Assembly: GCA_028023455.1 (NCBI GenBank)
Contig: JAQFVV010006838.1
Location: 1 to 64,000 of the forward strand
From: Epiperipatus broadwayi
Lineage: Eukaryota; Onychophora; Udeonychophora; Euonychophora; Peripatidae
Length of the DNA: 64,000 nt
Direction of reading: 5' to 3'
Both the position numbers and the translations under genes were made by a program. The notes below the pieces were generated by a model. It ran no database searches and had not been told where the DNA came from. It saw only the letters and a list, made by a program, of their open reading frames with translations. This document shows, piece by piece, positions 35,411 through 47,473 of this stretch. The number at the start of each line of letters is the position of its first letter. Positions within the stretch are counted from its first letter, which is position 1.

Positions 35411-37843
35411 GTCAGTACTGAAAAGATTTGGTGATTGGAGATTGAAAGAAGATACTTAAGTTTACAGTAGTATAAAAGGTTTCAGGAATGTTCAATTTGC
35501 ATAAGATTTTCTGGCATATGGTCTATAGACAGAAAGTTCTTCCTTCATCTAATCTGAGCCATTTTATATTATATTAAGTATTTATTTAAAAAAAAAAAAT
35601 CAAAAGGTCAACTAGACAATTTGCATATTAGTTTGAAAAGAGCAAATCATCAAAAATGTAATGGGTGTTAAAATAGGAAATTATTATTCACTAAGTTAAT
35701 TTAAATAAAACATTTGAAAATAATAATTCATAATATATTAAATTTAATGAACCGAAAATAGATGGAAAAAAAAAATTTAATTTATAAAAATAAATAATAC
35801 TCTATAAAGAGATTAATACTCTTTTATTGTTTAGTTTATTCAGGGGGAATATCTGTCTAGGAAGATCTATAAAAAATATTTATATCCAATATCACGACAG
35901 TGCAATTATTAATTATTAATCTATATGTATCTATAATAAAAATATTATAAAGACCTAAAATATAAAAAGTTCATAATTCATAGTCATGATATAAATTTTG
36001 GTAAAAAAAAAAAAAAAAAACATGAAGAAAAAAATGTGTATAATGAATAAAACAATTAAATACAATAGTGACAAAAAAATAGAATCCCTTTTCCGCCATG
36101 AATATAACAAGTGAAAATTATTGAAATATTTGTTAATTATATACGTGTGTTTTTATATATACACACAAAAATTGCAACATTAAATACTGCAACGCAAAGA
36201 TTTTTATGGACTCTTTATGGAAGGGTAAAAATGAATATCTTATTCAACATACCAATTATCTGGTTAAGAATTTTCATAATTTTTCTTTTTATTACTCAAC
36301 AAAGGCATCTCAATAATGAGTGACTAAGTGTTTTACTTAAAAGCAACTGATAAAATTATGTGTTTGCCTAATAAATCCCTCAACTTACAGGAAAAACTAA
36401 ATATTAGTTCCACTTGGAATTTGAATTGACGTTCCGTGCAAGACGATCTAATGCCCTCCATATATACGTATAATAAAGGGAAGACTCAAATCTCATCACT
36501 TGGTTCAAATCAGACTGAAACTGGAAAGCACTTTTTTAGACTTGGGTTTATTTCTAAGCAAACTTGTGTTGTTTTTTCGTATTGATTGCGACACTAATGT
36601 TTAGTGGCTTGTAAATAGTGTGAATGCGAAGTTTGAGAGAGAAAAAAGATTAAAACACTACTAAGATTTAAAGAGGAGTAATAACTGAAAACAATAAATG
36701 TTACAAGGCAATATATTTAGATGCAAATAAAAAAGATATAGTTGTTGTATAAAAGTTATAACTATACTATATAAAAAAAAGATTACTAAAATATTTAATA
36801 TACACTAACATACCTAACAAGAAGTGAATACTTTTTTATTTTTTTATAAAATAAAACACGTCACTTTATTCCTGAACCAATCGTGGATGTACGTATCCGC
36901 AATAACACGCAGTAATTTGATGGATATAGACTATATATACTTTCATTTATAACAAAGATTAATTCAAAAAATAATATGCAATTACAAAACATACATTTTT
37001 TTTCCTTTTGATAGTAAAAGGCTATGATTTTTTTTTTTTTTAAGTTTAATGTAAGTAGAATTCTATAATCCTAATATTTTACAATCAATAAATCTTAGTA
37101 AGTCTCCCCCACTCCACTTCAATGAATTAAGTTTTATAAAATTTTATTCGTTGAAAGACAAAGGAAGTAAAAAATTAATGAAAAATGCATTCTATTTAAT
37201 AATTTATAAGTGGCAAGGTACTTATGAATTATGTATTAAATTTACATTAATCATTGTGAATAAACATACACGTTTTAATTAATTTCTTTTTTTAATATGC
37301 GTACACACAGAGACAAAAGAACAGAATTTGTATATACCTGGGTTAAGTTTTCTGCCTGAAAGCAAGCAGAAATTAACTAGAAAAATATATTATAACCAAT
37401 TGACAATACTTGATCATCATCAATAGAAGTAATTTACTATTATTTATGCTTTAATTCAATTTATTCTAGCATCTCAATATTTTCGGTAAGATCATAAACA
37501 TTAATGAACTATTTATATTATTAAGAAACAGTATAGACAGATTTCTAATTATGACAAATTTATTTTAATTCATTAATCTTTTTATAACATTGGAAATGGT
37601 TGTTTTAATGAATGTGTGTATGGATATATATATATAAAATTGTGAGTTTTCTCTGACAACTATAATGACGACTCTTGTAACTACAAAATCAAGTTACGTG
37701 CAAATAATATTTATCATTAACGATATTTTTCTATTTCTTGAATTGTATAGATGCGATAAGCAAAAAAAATTAAGAGATATATTGTTTTGCCATCTTTTTC
37801 TGTAACATAATTTATTCAACATGAAATTCAAAGTTATATCATA
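35411..37843. other. AT-rich stretch, no gene seen
   Basis: Homopolymer runs are frequent (for example A18 near 36003). A less AT-rich patch at 36425-36640 could be part of an old LTR or promoter but lacks a recognisable partner. No coding frame is supported. Confidence 0.4.
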
Positions 37844-38172
37844 TCATCACCATCATCATCATCAACCATTATCAATCCATTGCAGGATGAAGGTCTCTCC
37901 AAGTTCAATCTTCTCCGATCTTTAGCTTCTCTTCTCCACATCACCCCTGCACACTTTCATATTTCATCCATCCATCTCAGATGTGGTCTCTTTTTGATTC
38001 TTTTACAATCTCTTGAAATCTGGTTTAAGATTTCAATTGGCCATCTATTATCATCTCTTCTAGCAATATGTCCAGCCCAACTCCACTTCAGTCTTAATTT
38101 TTTCAATGAGGTCAATACCATCTGTTTGTTCTCTTACCCTTATATTGTGTTTTCAATTTCTTCTTGTTACTC

Positions 38173-39653
38173 CTAACATGCATCTCCCCATACTTCTTTG
38201 AGTGGTCTGAAGTCTCTGTACTGCTTTTCTATTAAGTGTCCAAGTCTCAGATCCATAAGAACTGGTAAAACACATTTATTAAAAACCTTGCTTTTCAAAC
38301 ACATAGGCATATTTCCTTTTAGTATCAAGTTATTTCTACCAAAAGCACTCCAACCAAGTTTAATTCTATGATTAATTTCATCCATTATGTTTCCATCTGT
38401 ATTAATAATCTGACCAAGGTATTTGTAGCTATTAACTTCTTCTAACTCATCATAATCAATCTTTATTTTCACATTTTGAGAAAATCCATTAAACATTACT
38501 TTAGAGTTTTTAACATTTATTTTTAGTCCTACTTTCATCTGATAAATCCTGCAACATTTCATGCAGCTCTAAAGCATTATTTGCAAAAACAACTACATCA
38601 TCTGCAAAATCTAAATGACTTAAATAATGACCATTTCCTTTCACTCCTTTAGCTTCCCATTTTAATCCACAAAATACTTCTTGCAGCACTGCTGTAAAAA
38701 GTTCTGAGATATGGAGTCACCCTGTCTTACACCCTTCTCAATGTAATCTAATTGTTGCTGTTGCATTTTTATAAATATTCTTTAAAATATGACAATATCC
38801 TGGATCTATACCTTGATGATCTAATGCTTTAATCACTGAAGAAATGTTTATAGAATCAAATGCCTTTTCATAATCTACAAATCCAAAACATAATGATAGC
38901 TCATATTCATTTGTTTTTTCTATAACTTCTCTCAATACCTGGATATGATCTACTGTATTAAAACCACTTTTAAAACAGCTTGTTCTCTTGGTTGGTGGAA
39001 ATCCAATGTTCACTGTAAACAAGTTGTAATTATCTTGGTAAACATTTTATATAAAACTGATAAAAGGCTGATAGGTCTGTAATTTCTAATATCTTCTTTA
39101 TCACCTTTTTTAAATATTAATATTATTACTGCATTTTTCCAATCATCCAATACATCTTTATCATTTAGACATTTGGTATATAACTTTGCTAAAAAAAAAT
39201 TCTATTTCTTCACCTACTTCTTTTAATATATCAATTATAATTCCATCATGACCTGGAGCCTTTTATTTTTTCATAAATTTAATTGCATGTCTGACTTCTT
39301 TGTTTAAAATCCTGGGCAATTTGTAAGACACAATAGATATAGGAAGTACTTGTTCTTTATTACTATATAATTTTTGATAGAAGTCTTCTATCCATTTCAT
39401 GAAGTCATCTCTTTTTTTTAGTAATAATTCCATCTTTTTTTCTTATTGCAGGTATAAATTTCCTACTAATACCACAATGTTGTTTTATACTCTTGAGACT
39501 TTTATTCTCTTCTACAGCTTTTCTTGCAAGTTCACAGTTATACTTTCGTATATCATTTTCAACTTTTTTTTGCACCATTTTACAAAATTCGAGATATTCA
39601 ATCCTTTTTAATGCATCATTTTTGTATATCTTCATATTCCTTCTTTTCTTCAT
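38173..39653 (-). pseudogene. RTE reverse transcriptase (RTE-D), broken
   Basis: Blocks of open sequence cover most of the RT: MKIYKNDALKRIEYLEFCKM in the linker (39653-39405), FDSINISSVIKALDHQGIDP with preceding LCFGFVDYEKA (about 38920-38800), and VGLKINVKNSKVMFNGFSQN followed by VNSYKYLGQIINTDGNIMDE (38540-38390), then KVFNKCVLPVLM. The catalytic FADD is preserved. Frameshifts near 38560, 38740 and 39030, plus others, separate these blocks. The first aspartate of motif A (VDYEKA) is present. It is the best guide to the protein of this LINE family in the window. Confidence 0.75.
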
Positions 39654-40103
39654 AAATTCTCTAGTCTCAGTAGAAAGTTTTTGGTCAATTGCTGCTTTCT
39701 TTTACCAGCTATCTTTATTGCAGTTTTTAAAAGTGTATCAGTTATTTTCATATTAGTTTCATTCAAATCTGAATCATGTTCAAAATCTACTAATACATTG
39801 TACTTGAAACTCATTTGCAAGTTCTAGTTTAAATTCATTAGAATGTTTCTGAAAATTAGAAATATCAACTGTAAATATTATTTTTCTTAATAATTTTTAC
39901 CTATTTAGTTTTGCATTAACACGTATCTTACATCTTACTAATCGATGATCACTTCCTGTGTTAAATTTATTAAAAACATTACAATCTGGAAATATGTATT
40001 TTCTGTTAGGCAAAATATAATCCAATTCTGCTATACCTTCATTTGGATGCTTTCATGTCCTTTTAACATTTTTTTTAAAAAAAATCATAATATAAAGTTT
40101 TTC

Positions 40104-41347
40104 GGTAATACATGGTCTGTTGATCCACACCGTGCGATGGCACTATTTCTATGCTAAAGTACATAAATATGCTGTTTACAAGGCCGCTCATAGATCTTAT
40201 GGCCTGTAAACTGTTCAAACACTAAGATGTTGAAGTGCACCCTTACCCCAACATCTCTAACATGTTGAACATTATTAGCGATGAGTATATGAAACTCTCT
40301 ATAGACATTACTCTTGACTATTGTACAGTGTATGATATGTAGGTTTCTGTAGTTGTAATGATGAAAAGTATATTAGAACATTTTTTTTTTTGCTTCAATG
40401 TATTGTAATTGATGTGAGTTAGTAAAAATTGTAATGAATTCTCAATTACCCCTACTTTCATTGTCAGGGGTCAGAATTCACTAAATGAGGAGTGTAAATC
40501 ACGATTCGACAAATTTCACGATCAAGTTGCGCACTTTCCGATACTTTTTCGAGATCAAAATAGTTCAATGGCAGATGACCATTCGGCGTTGTAGTTTTAA
40601 GATTTACCTGCTACAGAAGCAGATGCGGTGGCCTTCCTTCAACCCAAAAAAAAATTTTACCCACCCAAAAAATGGTCTTTGTGGTGGTTTAATGAAATTA
40701 AGGCATTGTCAAACATCTGAAATGAAATGTCAATCGCGTCAATGGCGAAGAAGGTGTTCCATTCGCTCATGGGATGGGGTTTGAGGGCTGCCTGTGAATT
40801 GCTTTTTCACAAGCGGTACAGTTAATTTATTCTTGAAGCCGGGAATCAGCTTACAGTAAAGCATATTAGAGCTGAGTTGGAAAGATGTCAAAATGCCGTA
40901 AGGAATATGATGACAGGTCTTAGAGAGGTCTGTTGAGAAAGCCTTGTTTCTCGATAAACAAAAAAAAAAAAGTTTCTTCAAAAACAATAAAAAAGACTTG
41001 GTTATAATAAAAAAAAAGTTTCTTTAAAAAAAAAAAAAGACCGGACAAAAAGAAATGTTTGTTGTTTTTTTTTTTTTTAAAAAAAAAAAAAAAGACAGAA
41101 TATTTTAAAAAGCCAAAAAAAAAAAAAAAAAACAATTTTTTTTATTTTTAAGAAATATGCATCAAACCGGTTAAAAAAAAAAAAAAAAAAAACAATAACA
41201 ACAACAAAAAAATAAAAATCAAACAAATCCAAAAATTAAAAACATAAATCAACAAAATTTAAAAACAGCCCAGTAACGTTATATCTACTTGTTTTTCACT
41301 AGCAACATCGCCATAGAGCGGTATGTGTAATTAGACGATGTATTACC
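40104..41347. mobile_element. Unassigned DNA transposon with 8-bp TSD (TSD8-1)
   Basis: The element starts GGTAATACATGGTCTGTTGA; its right end, reverse-complemented, starts GGTAATACATCGTCTAATTA, giving terminal inverted repeats of roughly 50 imperfect bases (CCACACCGTGCGATGGC versus CACATACCGCTCTATGGC further in). AGTTTTTC directly flanks both ends (40096-40103 and 41348-41355) as a perfect 8-bp duplication. The right part (40955-41200) consists of A/T homopolymer-rich degenerate tandem units. A second, diverged family member is at 54288-55410. The 8-bp duplication is compatible with hAT, Merlin or P-like mechanisms, but the GGTAnT end fits none of them well. Confidence 0.75.
40485..40925 (+). 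pseudogene. Protein-coding-like remnant inside TSD8-1, unidentified
   Basis: After allowing for one frameshift around the A-run at 40650, the plus strand reads IVQWQMTIRRCSFKIYLLQK, KWSLWWFNEIKALSNI, then MSIASMAKKVFHSLMGWGLR and NQLTVKHIRAELERCQNAVR, interrupted by single TGA/TAA stops. The composition is protein-like and richer in G+C than the neighbourhood. I do not recognise the family and see no catalytic DDE pattern. It may be a piece of the element's own transposase or captured sequence. Confidence 0.3.
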
Positions 41348-41660
41348 AGTTTTTCTGCAAACTCCCCAAGTCTATGTCCTCTTTCATTTTTATTACCATA
41401 ACCAAAATTATTTATAGCACTTTCATCTTTCATTTTGTTTACCAATTCTAGCATTAGAGCCTCCCATAACAATTTTAAAATGTTGTTTACTCTGAACAAA
41501 AGCTTTTTGTACATCCATATAAAAATCTTCTACTACTTCACCATGATAAGAACTTGTTGAGGCATAAACCTGAATTATTTGCATTTGGTATCTCTATTAA
41601 GTTATATAACTAATCTTACCGCTCTGTCCAATACACCATCAATTTCCACAATGTTGTTAT

Positions 41661-42730
41661 ATATTATATAACATGTATCATATATTAAGATATATATATA
41701 TAAATTTTAGAGGTAGTAAATCTATTAATAAATTAGATTGTTTTACAGTGGAACACTCCAATATACTTAATATGAGTATAAATTTCTTGCCAAATACAAT
41801 TCTTATGTTTTTGTATCATGGCAATATAATGATTATCAAATTGTATGTGTAAACTTTATATATAATTAATATTCTAATTCCAGTATTTACCAATTTCAAT
41901 AGTGTTACATTGTTATTTTATTGTAATTTCTTTATTTTCCAATCATATCTGAATTGTTATTTAATTTTAAGACCAGATTGCATAAGAAAGTCTTTTAAAT
42001 CACTTTTCTATTTTATTATTATTATTATTTTTATTATTATGATTATTTTGACCATTAAAATAAAAATAATAACCCAATGGTTTGCTGCTCAGTAATTTAT
42101 AAAAAGTTTAAGAATCAGAAGTGATAGGACTGGATTATGATTTATGGATTTTTATCTCCAGAGTCACTCTGCTCCAAACCACATATGCATCAAGATCATT
42201 TATTTATATTGAATGGCTTGTCTATAGACTTTTCATTTTTTTTATTCTATTATCTGTTTCTTTTCAGAAAGAATTTACATATATAAAAAGCTTAAAAATT
42301 AAATTTAACAAAAACTTCTATCTTATGAATCATAACCTTAAAATAGCTTATAATTTTTTTAATGTTTTATTATAAATGCTTAGGTTCAATTTAACAACCA
42401 AAATTGTTAAGCAATTAAAGATCTTAATCATAATATAATTTTACTTTACAGAATCTTTAACCCAATTTTATATAATAATTTATTTATCTTACAGTCAGTA
42501 GCAGCAATACAATTCCACAAAGAAAAAAAAAGGTAATAAAGACAAAAATATAAAACTAATAACACACACACCAAAGAGTTTTGTAATGATGATACAAGTT
42601 AATCTATGAACCATTTATACATGTACATATAAAAACATGCTGGTAAATTATTCTGTTCACTTTATGTTACGTGATAGATTTTAACTTTCTCTATAACAAA
42701 TTTTCTTTCTGAAAAACGTTAACATTGTGT
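41661..42730. other. AT-rich stretch, no gene seen
   Basis: Short open frames (41910, 42121) are hydrophobic and low-complexity with no similarity that I know. (TTA)n and (TA)n tracts are present. Confidence 0.45.
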
Positions 42731-42839
42731 CTAATTTAATTCTCTTATATGTTTTATCCTCTGCCACAGTTTCCTAATGAAAACAGTTAGCACTGCAGTT
42801 CTTTAGAATGTCTCAAGAGAAACTTTATAATGTAAATAG

Positions 42840-44650
42840 AATCTGCCCTCCCATGAAAACTATGCTCAAGTTCACCACAAACCATTTTTTTAGGAAATCT
42901 TGTAATGTTCATTCATTTAAAGTGTCCAATCCAATGAAGATGTGATTTTACAATAGTGAATTCTACAATATCATATCTGGCAATCTGAAGAACATACTGA
43001 TTGTTTTTAAGAACTTATGATTTTACTATGGTATTATTAAATTTTTCAGAATATCCTTAAATGAAACTTTTCTAGTGCCTTTATATTACATAAAAAAATG
43101 TCCATAACATTCCTACATCCAGATAATTTAGTTAACACTTCAATATTTAAGTCCATCACCCTATTTAAAATTTACCAAAATATTTAAATTTATATTACAA
43201 GTTGATAACTAGTTAAATTAAAAGTTGCTGAGAATTTGTCATTCATCACTGGTTGATAAAAACTTGACTTTTTTTGTACATCAATTACTAAACCAAAATT
43301 TCTATATGTTGTATTCAAAATATTAAGTAGGTTTTGTAGATTGTCTTTTGAAATAGCAGAAATAGCATAATCATCAGCATATTGTAAATACAGAATCCAA
43401 GAGTATGAAATTCTAGTTTTTGCTTATAATCAATTAAAATGGGCAAAACTCACTATATATATATATATTGCCACACACAACAAGCTAGAGTAATCAATGC
43501 ATGCCAGAAGGCTTGTGCATAAAATCCTCATCTAGTGCCTACTCATCCATTATCCCCAGACTAGTTTCTGGCTTATGACCTTCATCAGTGAGGAGCCTTG
43601 GATCTGAGAGCACTGCATCTAGATCTTAGGATCTAATGCAACCCTCCAGCAATCACCTTTTATCTCCATTTAACTACAAAACTATGAGTCTTAAATTGAA
43701 AACACCTTAATGTTTTCAATTGAAGCCCATTAGCTTATATAGTCATATGGATCTGAACCCAGTTTAGTACCCATACATTTTGGTGTCTGGGGATATTGGA
43801 TGAGTAGGCACTAGATGGGGATTTTATGCACAAGCCTTCTGGCATCCACTGATTACTCTAGCTTGTTGTTGTGTGTGGCAATATATATAGTGAGTTTTGC
43901 CTGTTTTAGCAACAGTTATACACAAGCATAAGAGGTGGTGGTCATGTGATGTTTATTGGCTTAAAATCAATTAAAATTGAAAATTCCACTTTAAATCGGT
44001 ATTGCATCTTGATTCCTGATTCATTAATCCGACTACACTAATTCCAAAGATTACAGTCATAGAAATTGAAAACAATATTGAAGCAAGTATCTAACCTTGT
44101 TTAATATCAGTTTTCATATCAAATGTTTTAGATTTTCCACTTATACACTTTCTCTCATTCAATCTTGTAAAAATTATATAATATAAATAAATTTTGGTGG
44201 ACAAGTAATTCATTTTAAACGGTGTTATAGACTTGGTTAATTAATTGAATCTAATGACCTGATTAAATCAATAAAAGAATTTATAAATATTTTTTTGCTT
44301 CCAATAATTTTCTTGCAATTTCTTGGAAACAACAATTATGTTCATAGTTCTTGATTCTCTAAAACCTCAATGAACCTCAAAGAACTATTTACTTATGATT
44401 GAAAGCAACCTATTTAATAAAATTTTTGAAAATATCTTTGCTGTAGTGAATAATAATATTCCATGATAATCATTGCAATCTCGTTTATTCTCTTTATTTT
44501 AAAAAGTGGAACAATAGAAGCATCCTTAAGGACAGAAATGCATTTATGTTTTTAAAAAATTTCAATATTTTTAAAGCTTTTCAGGCATTTTATCAGGCTC
44601 TGCAGCCTGTTCTATTATTAAGATTACAAACAGCTATTTTGACTTCAGTA
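42840..44650 (-). pseudogene. Reverse transcriptase of the second LINE lineage, decayed
   Basis: The catalytic YADD box is intact, preceded by QY and followed by NLLNILNTTYRNFGLVIDV, as in non-LTR RTs where this helix precedes the thumb. N-terminal to it the motif-A region (FFYxFNQVIRFN) has lost its first aspartate. Many frameshifts occur, and the M1 insertion further separates motif B from motif C. It differs in wording from the RTE copies (FADD) and resembles the plus-strand fragment at 23.1 kb. No product is expected. Confidence 0.65.
43441..43966 (+). mobile_element. M1 foldback MITE, copy c (longest)
   Basis: The arms are about 125 bases (43441-43572 and 43783-43905). The left begins GGGCAAAACTCACTATATAT and the right closes ATAGTGAGTTTTGCCTGTTT. 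Both contain the CAAGCTAGAGTAATCA, GCTTGTGCATAAAATCC and GCACTAGATG-type blocks in opposite orientation. A 60-base extension (to GTTTATTGGCTTAAAA) follows the right arm only. TCAATTAAAAT flanks both sides (43430-43440 and 43967-43977), an 11-bp or slightly longer duplication in the host LINE. The 210-base centre is non-coding. Confidence 0.75.
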
Positions 44651-44781
44651 AAATAGATATTTTTCTCCAAATATAAATGAGTAGATAAAATGAATAAATT
44701 ATTAAAAATCATTTGACTTCATTAAAATAGATGTTTTTCTCCAAGCCTAAATGAGTAGGTAAAATGAATAAATCATTTCTA
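44641..44781 (-). repeat. 74-bp tandem duplication in the LINE
   Basis: Two adjacent units start GACTTC and share AAAATAGAT, TTTTTCTCCAA, AATGAGTAG and AAAATGAATAAAT. They are diverged at about one position in seven. This repeats part of the N-proximal coding region, so the copy was already non-functional or was broken by it. Confidence 0.7.
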
Positions 44782-45110
44782 TCCTTATTCATAAAATGAT
44801 CAAATTACTTCTTCCATCTGTTCAAAAATATTATCATATAACAGAGTTGTCATTGATGAGTTTAACAGGATTGTAGTACCACTTTTTAAGGCCAATAAAA
44901 AAAATATATATAGTGACTTTGATCAGTAAGTATCTAAATTTCATTTGCAGTTTTAAACTAATAAATCTTTCAATCTTGTCAATTGTTGAACTTCTGCTTT
45001 TAAATCTCTATATTTAGTATTAAACTCCATTTTCAATGTATTATTCTGCGAGCAGAAAAGACAATATATTTCTTTTTAAGTCATTAATAATAATAAGATC
45101 CTTATCAAAA

Positions 45111-46013
45111 AATTAGTCACAACACTTTTTTTTAGTTAACCCAAGAATAGATCCATTTAATCACATCACTATATACCATGAATATTATATAGTAAAAATA
45201 TATAAAAGCATGGCTATGCAGTAATAAAGGTAAAATTATTAAAAACCTACCTTTTCTGTGTATATTTTCATTTTACTAGATATTACGACCATAATATATT
45301 TCTTAAGACAAGTCAATATTGAAGAACCAAATTAGCATCTCCAAATTAACAATTTTAGTGTCTAATAGCTGTTGAAATTTCTAAAGAACAAACATCATTT
45401 TTCTTGAAAATATAATTGAAATAAGACAATATTTTTTAATGCAACTATTATTTTGTAGAATCTATAATCAGCCCAATAATCTGCACACATAAGAGATCTT
45501 GCAATATGCTCTTGCAATATATTTTATTAAATGGCATTGAGTTGAGTTTCCATGTTTTTTATAGCAATTTTTTGATTAAATAAAGTTAACATTATTGATA
45601 GTCAATCTGTATTATGCAAAAATTATATAATAGCACACCATTTGAGTTTACAACAACTTTTGACCAAAATCTATTATTTGTAACAATGCTAGCATTAAGG
45701 TCTTCACAAAGAAAAATTTGATTCTTTAATGATATTGCTGTAATAATGCTATTTATTTAATTGTACTATAAATCATTGAAATCCATTTTCCAAAATACAT
45801 ATTAATATTAATCTCTCTCAACAATATATATAAACAAATAATCCTGGAATAAATTCTACAATATTTAAAATAACAGTATATAAACATAAATATTAGCTAT
45901 AACCAGCTAATAGTATGTCCGCCATTCTGAACAGCATCATACAGTTAAAAAAAAAATCTGTCACACAACAGTAATGTTTCCATTTACATATACAAAATAT
46001 CATTTATATATAC
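45111..46013. other. AT-rich stretch, no gene seen
   Basis: No supportable coding sequence; low-complexity AT-rich DNA up to the left end of the LTR element. Confidence 0.45.
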
Positions 46014-46134
46014 TGTACTGCTAGTGAGATATATATAAAACTCACATATATCCGCATTACATATTTCATAGTTTTAAAAAAAATTATGATCAAATTTATT
46101 TAAAAGAATAGCTAAAGATACAATTATTTAAGTA

Positions 46135-47223
46135 AACAGTGAGGATTGCCAATTCCTCTATAAGCTTTATGATAAATGCTTAGCCAGAGCCAGCACTTAA
46201 AATATCTCTGTCAGGAACCCTCCCCAAACCCCTGACCATGGTTTCATGCTTTGGCACTCCTCAGAGTGGTGTCAGGGTAGGTTCAGACACTAGATCTAAA
46301 AATATCAACCCAAAGCCAAACACTTATCTAAAAGTTATCTATTGAGTGGAAAATCTGAAATTTTCAGACATCTACATGTCTTCAAACCCAGCTATCCAAC
46401 TCAAATAGATATATGGGGCTGATAGATCTTCAGCCATACCATATATTAGTAGTCATAGCAATATAAAATTGCATAAGACTTTTGGCAGAGACTATAAATA
46501 GTCAAAATAAGAGTCATAGATCAATTCATAGATCACATAACCCTATCTCTTAAGCTTGTAAGTTATGAACAGTGAGGATTGCCAATTCCTCTACAAGCTT
46601 TATGATAAATGCTTAGCCAGAGCCAGCACTTAAAATATCTCTGTCAGGAACCACTCCCCAAATCCCTGACCATGGTTTCGTGCTTTGGCACTCCTCAGAG
46701 AGGTGTCAGGGTAGGTGTCACTGTTTATAACTTACAAGCTTAAGAGATAGGGTCATGTGATCTATGAATTGATCTATGACTCTTATTTTGACTATTTATA
46801 GTATCTGCCAAAAGTCTTATGCAATTTTATATTGCTATGACTACTAATATATGGTATGGCTGAAGATCTGTCAGCCCCATATATCTATTTGAGTTGGATA
46901 GCTGGGTTTGAAGACATGTAGATGTCTGAAAATTTCAGATTTTCCACTCAATAGATAACTTTTAGATAAGTGTTTGGCTTTGGGTTGGTATTTTTAGATC
47001 TAGTGTCTGAACCTACCCTGACATCTCTCTGAGGAGTGCCAAAGCACAAAACCATGGTCAGGGGTTTGGAGAGGGGTTCCTGACAGAGATATTTTAAGTG
47101 CTGGTTCTGGCTAAGCATTTATCATAACGCTTGTAGAGGAATTGGCAATCCTTACTGTTTATAACTTACAAGCTTAAGAGATAGGGTCATGTGATCTATG
47201 AATTGATCTATGACTATTATTTT
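46135..47223. mobile_element. Large composite foldback element inside LTR1
   Basis: A unit of about 430 bases (46137-46566) recurs as a near-perfect reverse complement at 46720-47158. Between them (46567-46716) is a direct copy of only the first 150 bases of the unit (CAGTGAGGATTGCCAATTCC to GGTGTCAGGGTAGG). After the inverted arm comes a further 65-base partial repeat of the arm's inner start (TTATAACTTACAAGCTTAAG). The host LTR motif AATTATTTAAGTA occurs at 46122-46134 and 47224-47236, so a target duplication of up to 13 bp is likely. Nothing is coding. Long arms plus a 9-13-bp duplication recall Mutator-like foldbacks, but that is only a suggestion. Confidence 0.75.
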
Positions 47224-47473
47224 AATTATTTAAGTAGTTTTAAAAATGTAGCTTTATAAAAATAAAAATAAAGACTATATTTTTCTGTTAAAAAGAGATT
47301 TACAAACTCTTTCCTTTTTAAAGAAATGTAAAAAAAGTTACAAATAAATGTGTAAAAATAAATCTTAATAGAAATCAAAAATAAAAAGATTAATTAATTA
47401 ATTTGGAATGCTAGTAAGATTTCTGGTTGATAATAAAATCGAAACCAATAAAACTAATGCATAAACTACAACT

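Larger units (their letters stand above)
37844..41660 (-). mobile_element. RTE-type LINE (RTE-D), split by an 8-bp-TSD transposon
   Basis: The 3' end at the left has a (CATCAT)n tract then CAACCATTATCAATCCATTG. Moving right on the reverse strand are the C-terminal domain, FADD (38597-38608), the DYEKAFDS motif (near 38870), fingers, linker and part of the endonuclease. The LINE is interrupted at 40104-41347 by an unrelated transposon; the flanking LINE sequence AGTTTTTC is duplicated, and the LINE resumes at CTGCAAACTCCCCAAGTCTA as in RTE-B. It is truncated on the 5' side near 41660. Confidence 0.8.
42731..45110 (-). mobile_element. LINE of a second lineage (CR1/L2-like?), split by M1c
   Basis: On the minus strand from right to left: an N-proximal linker (KMEFNTKYRDLKAEVQQLTR near 45040-44980), RT fingers (ILLNRLLSIISKQFFEVHQG and GFRESRT near 44450-44350), then the QYADDYAISAISKDNLQNLL motif C (YADD about 43370-43382), and the C-terminal segment with VEFTIVKSHLHWIGHF (about 42975-42925), which matches the LRW-x-GH block of non-LTR elements. 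M1c interrupts it at 43441-43966. A 74-bp tandem duplication lies at 44641-44781. The clade is a guess from motif phrasing. Confidence 0.65.

Noticed and set aside
36425-36640. Possible LTR or promoter.
   Set aside because: No second copy and no clear TG...CA ends.
37844-37866. CAT/ATC repeats as the start of a CRISPR-like or satellite array.
   Set aside because: These short trinucleotide runs are the simple-repeat 3' tails of the RTE copies, seen at the same place in RTE-B and RTE-D.
38740-39756. Plus-strand open frames (for example 39399-39611 and 39493-39756) and similar plus-strand frames over other RTE copies.
   Set aside because: They are antisense shadows of the minus-strand RTE reverse transcriptase; the residues are dominated by the complement of its lysine/glutamate codons.
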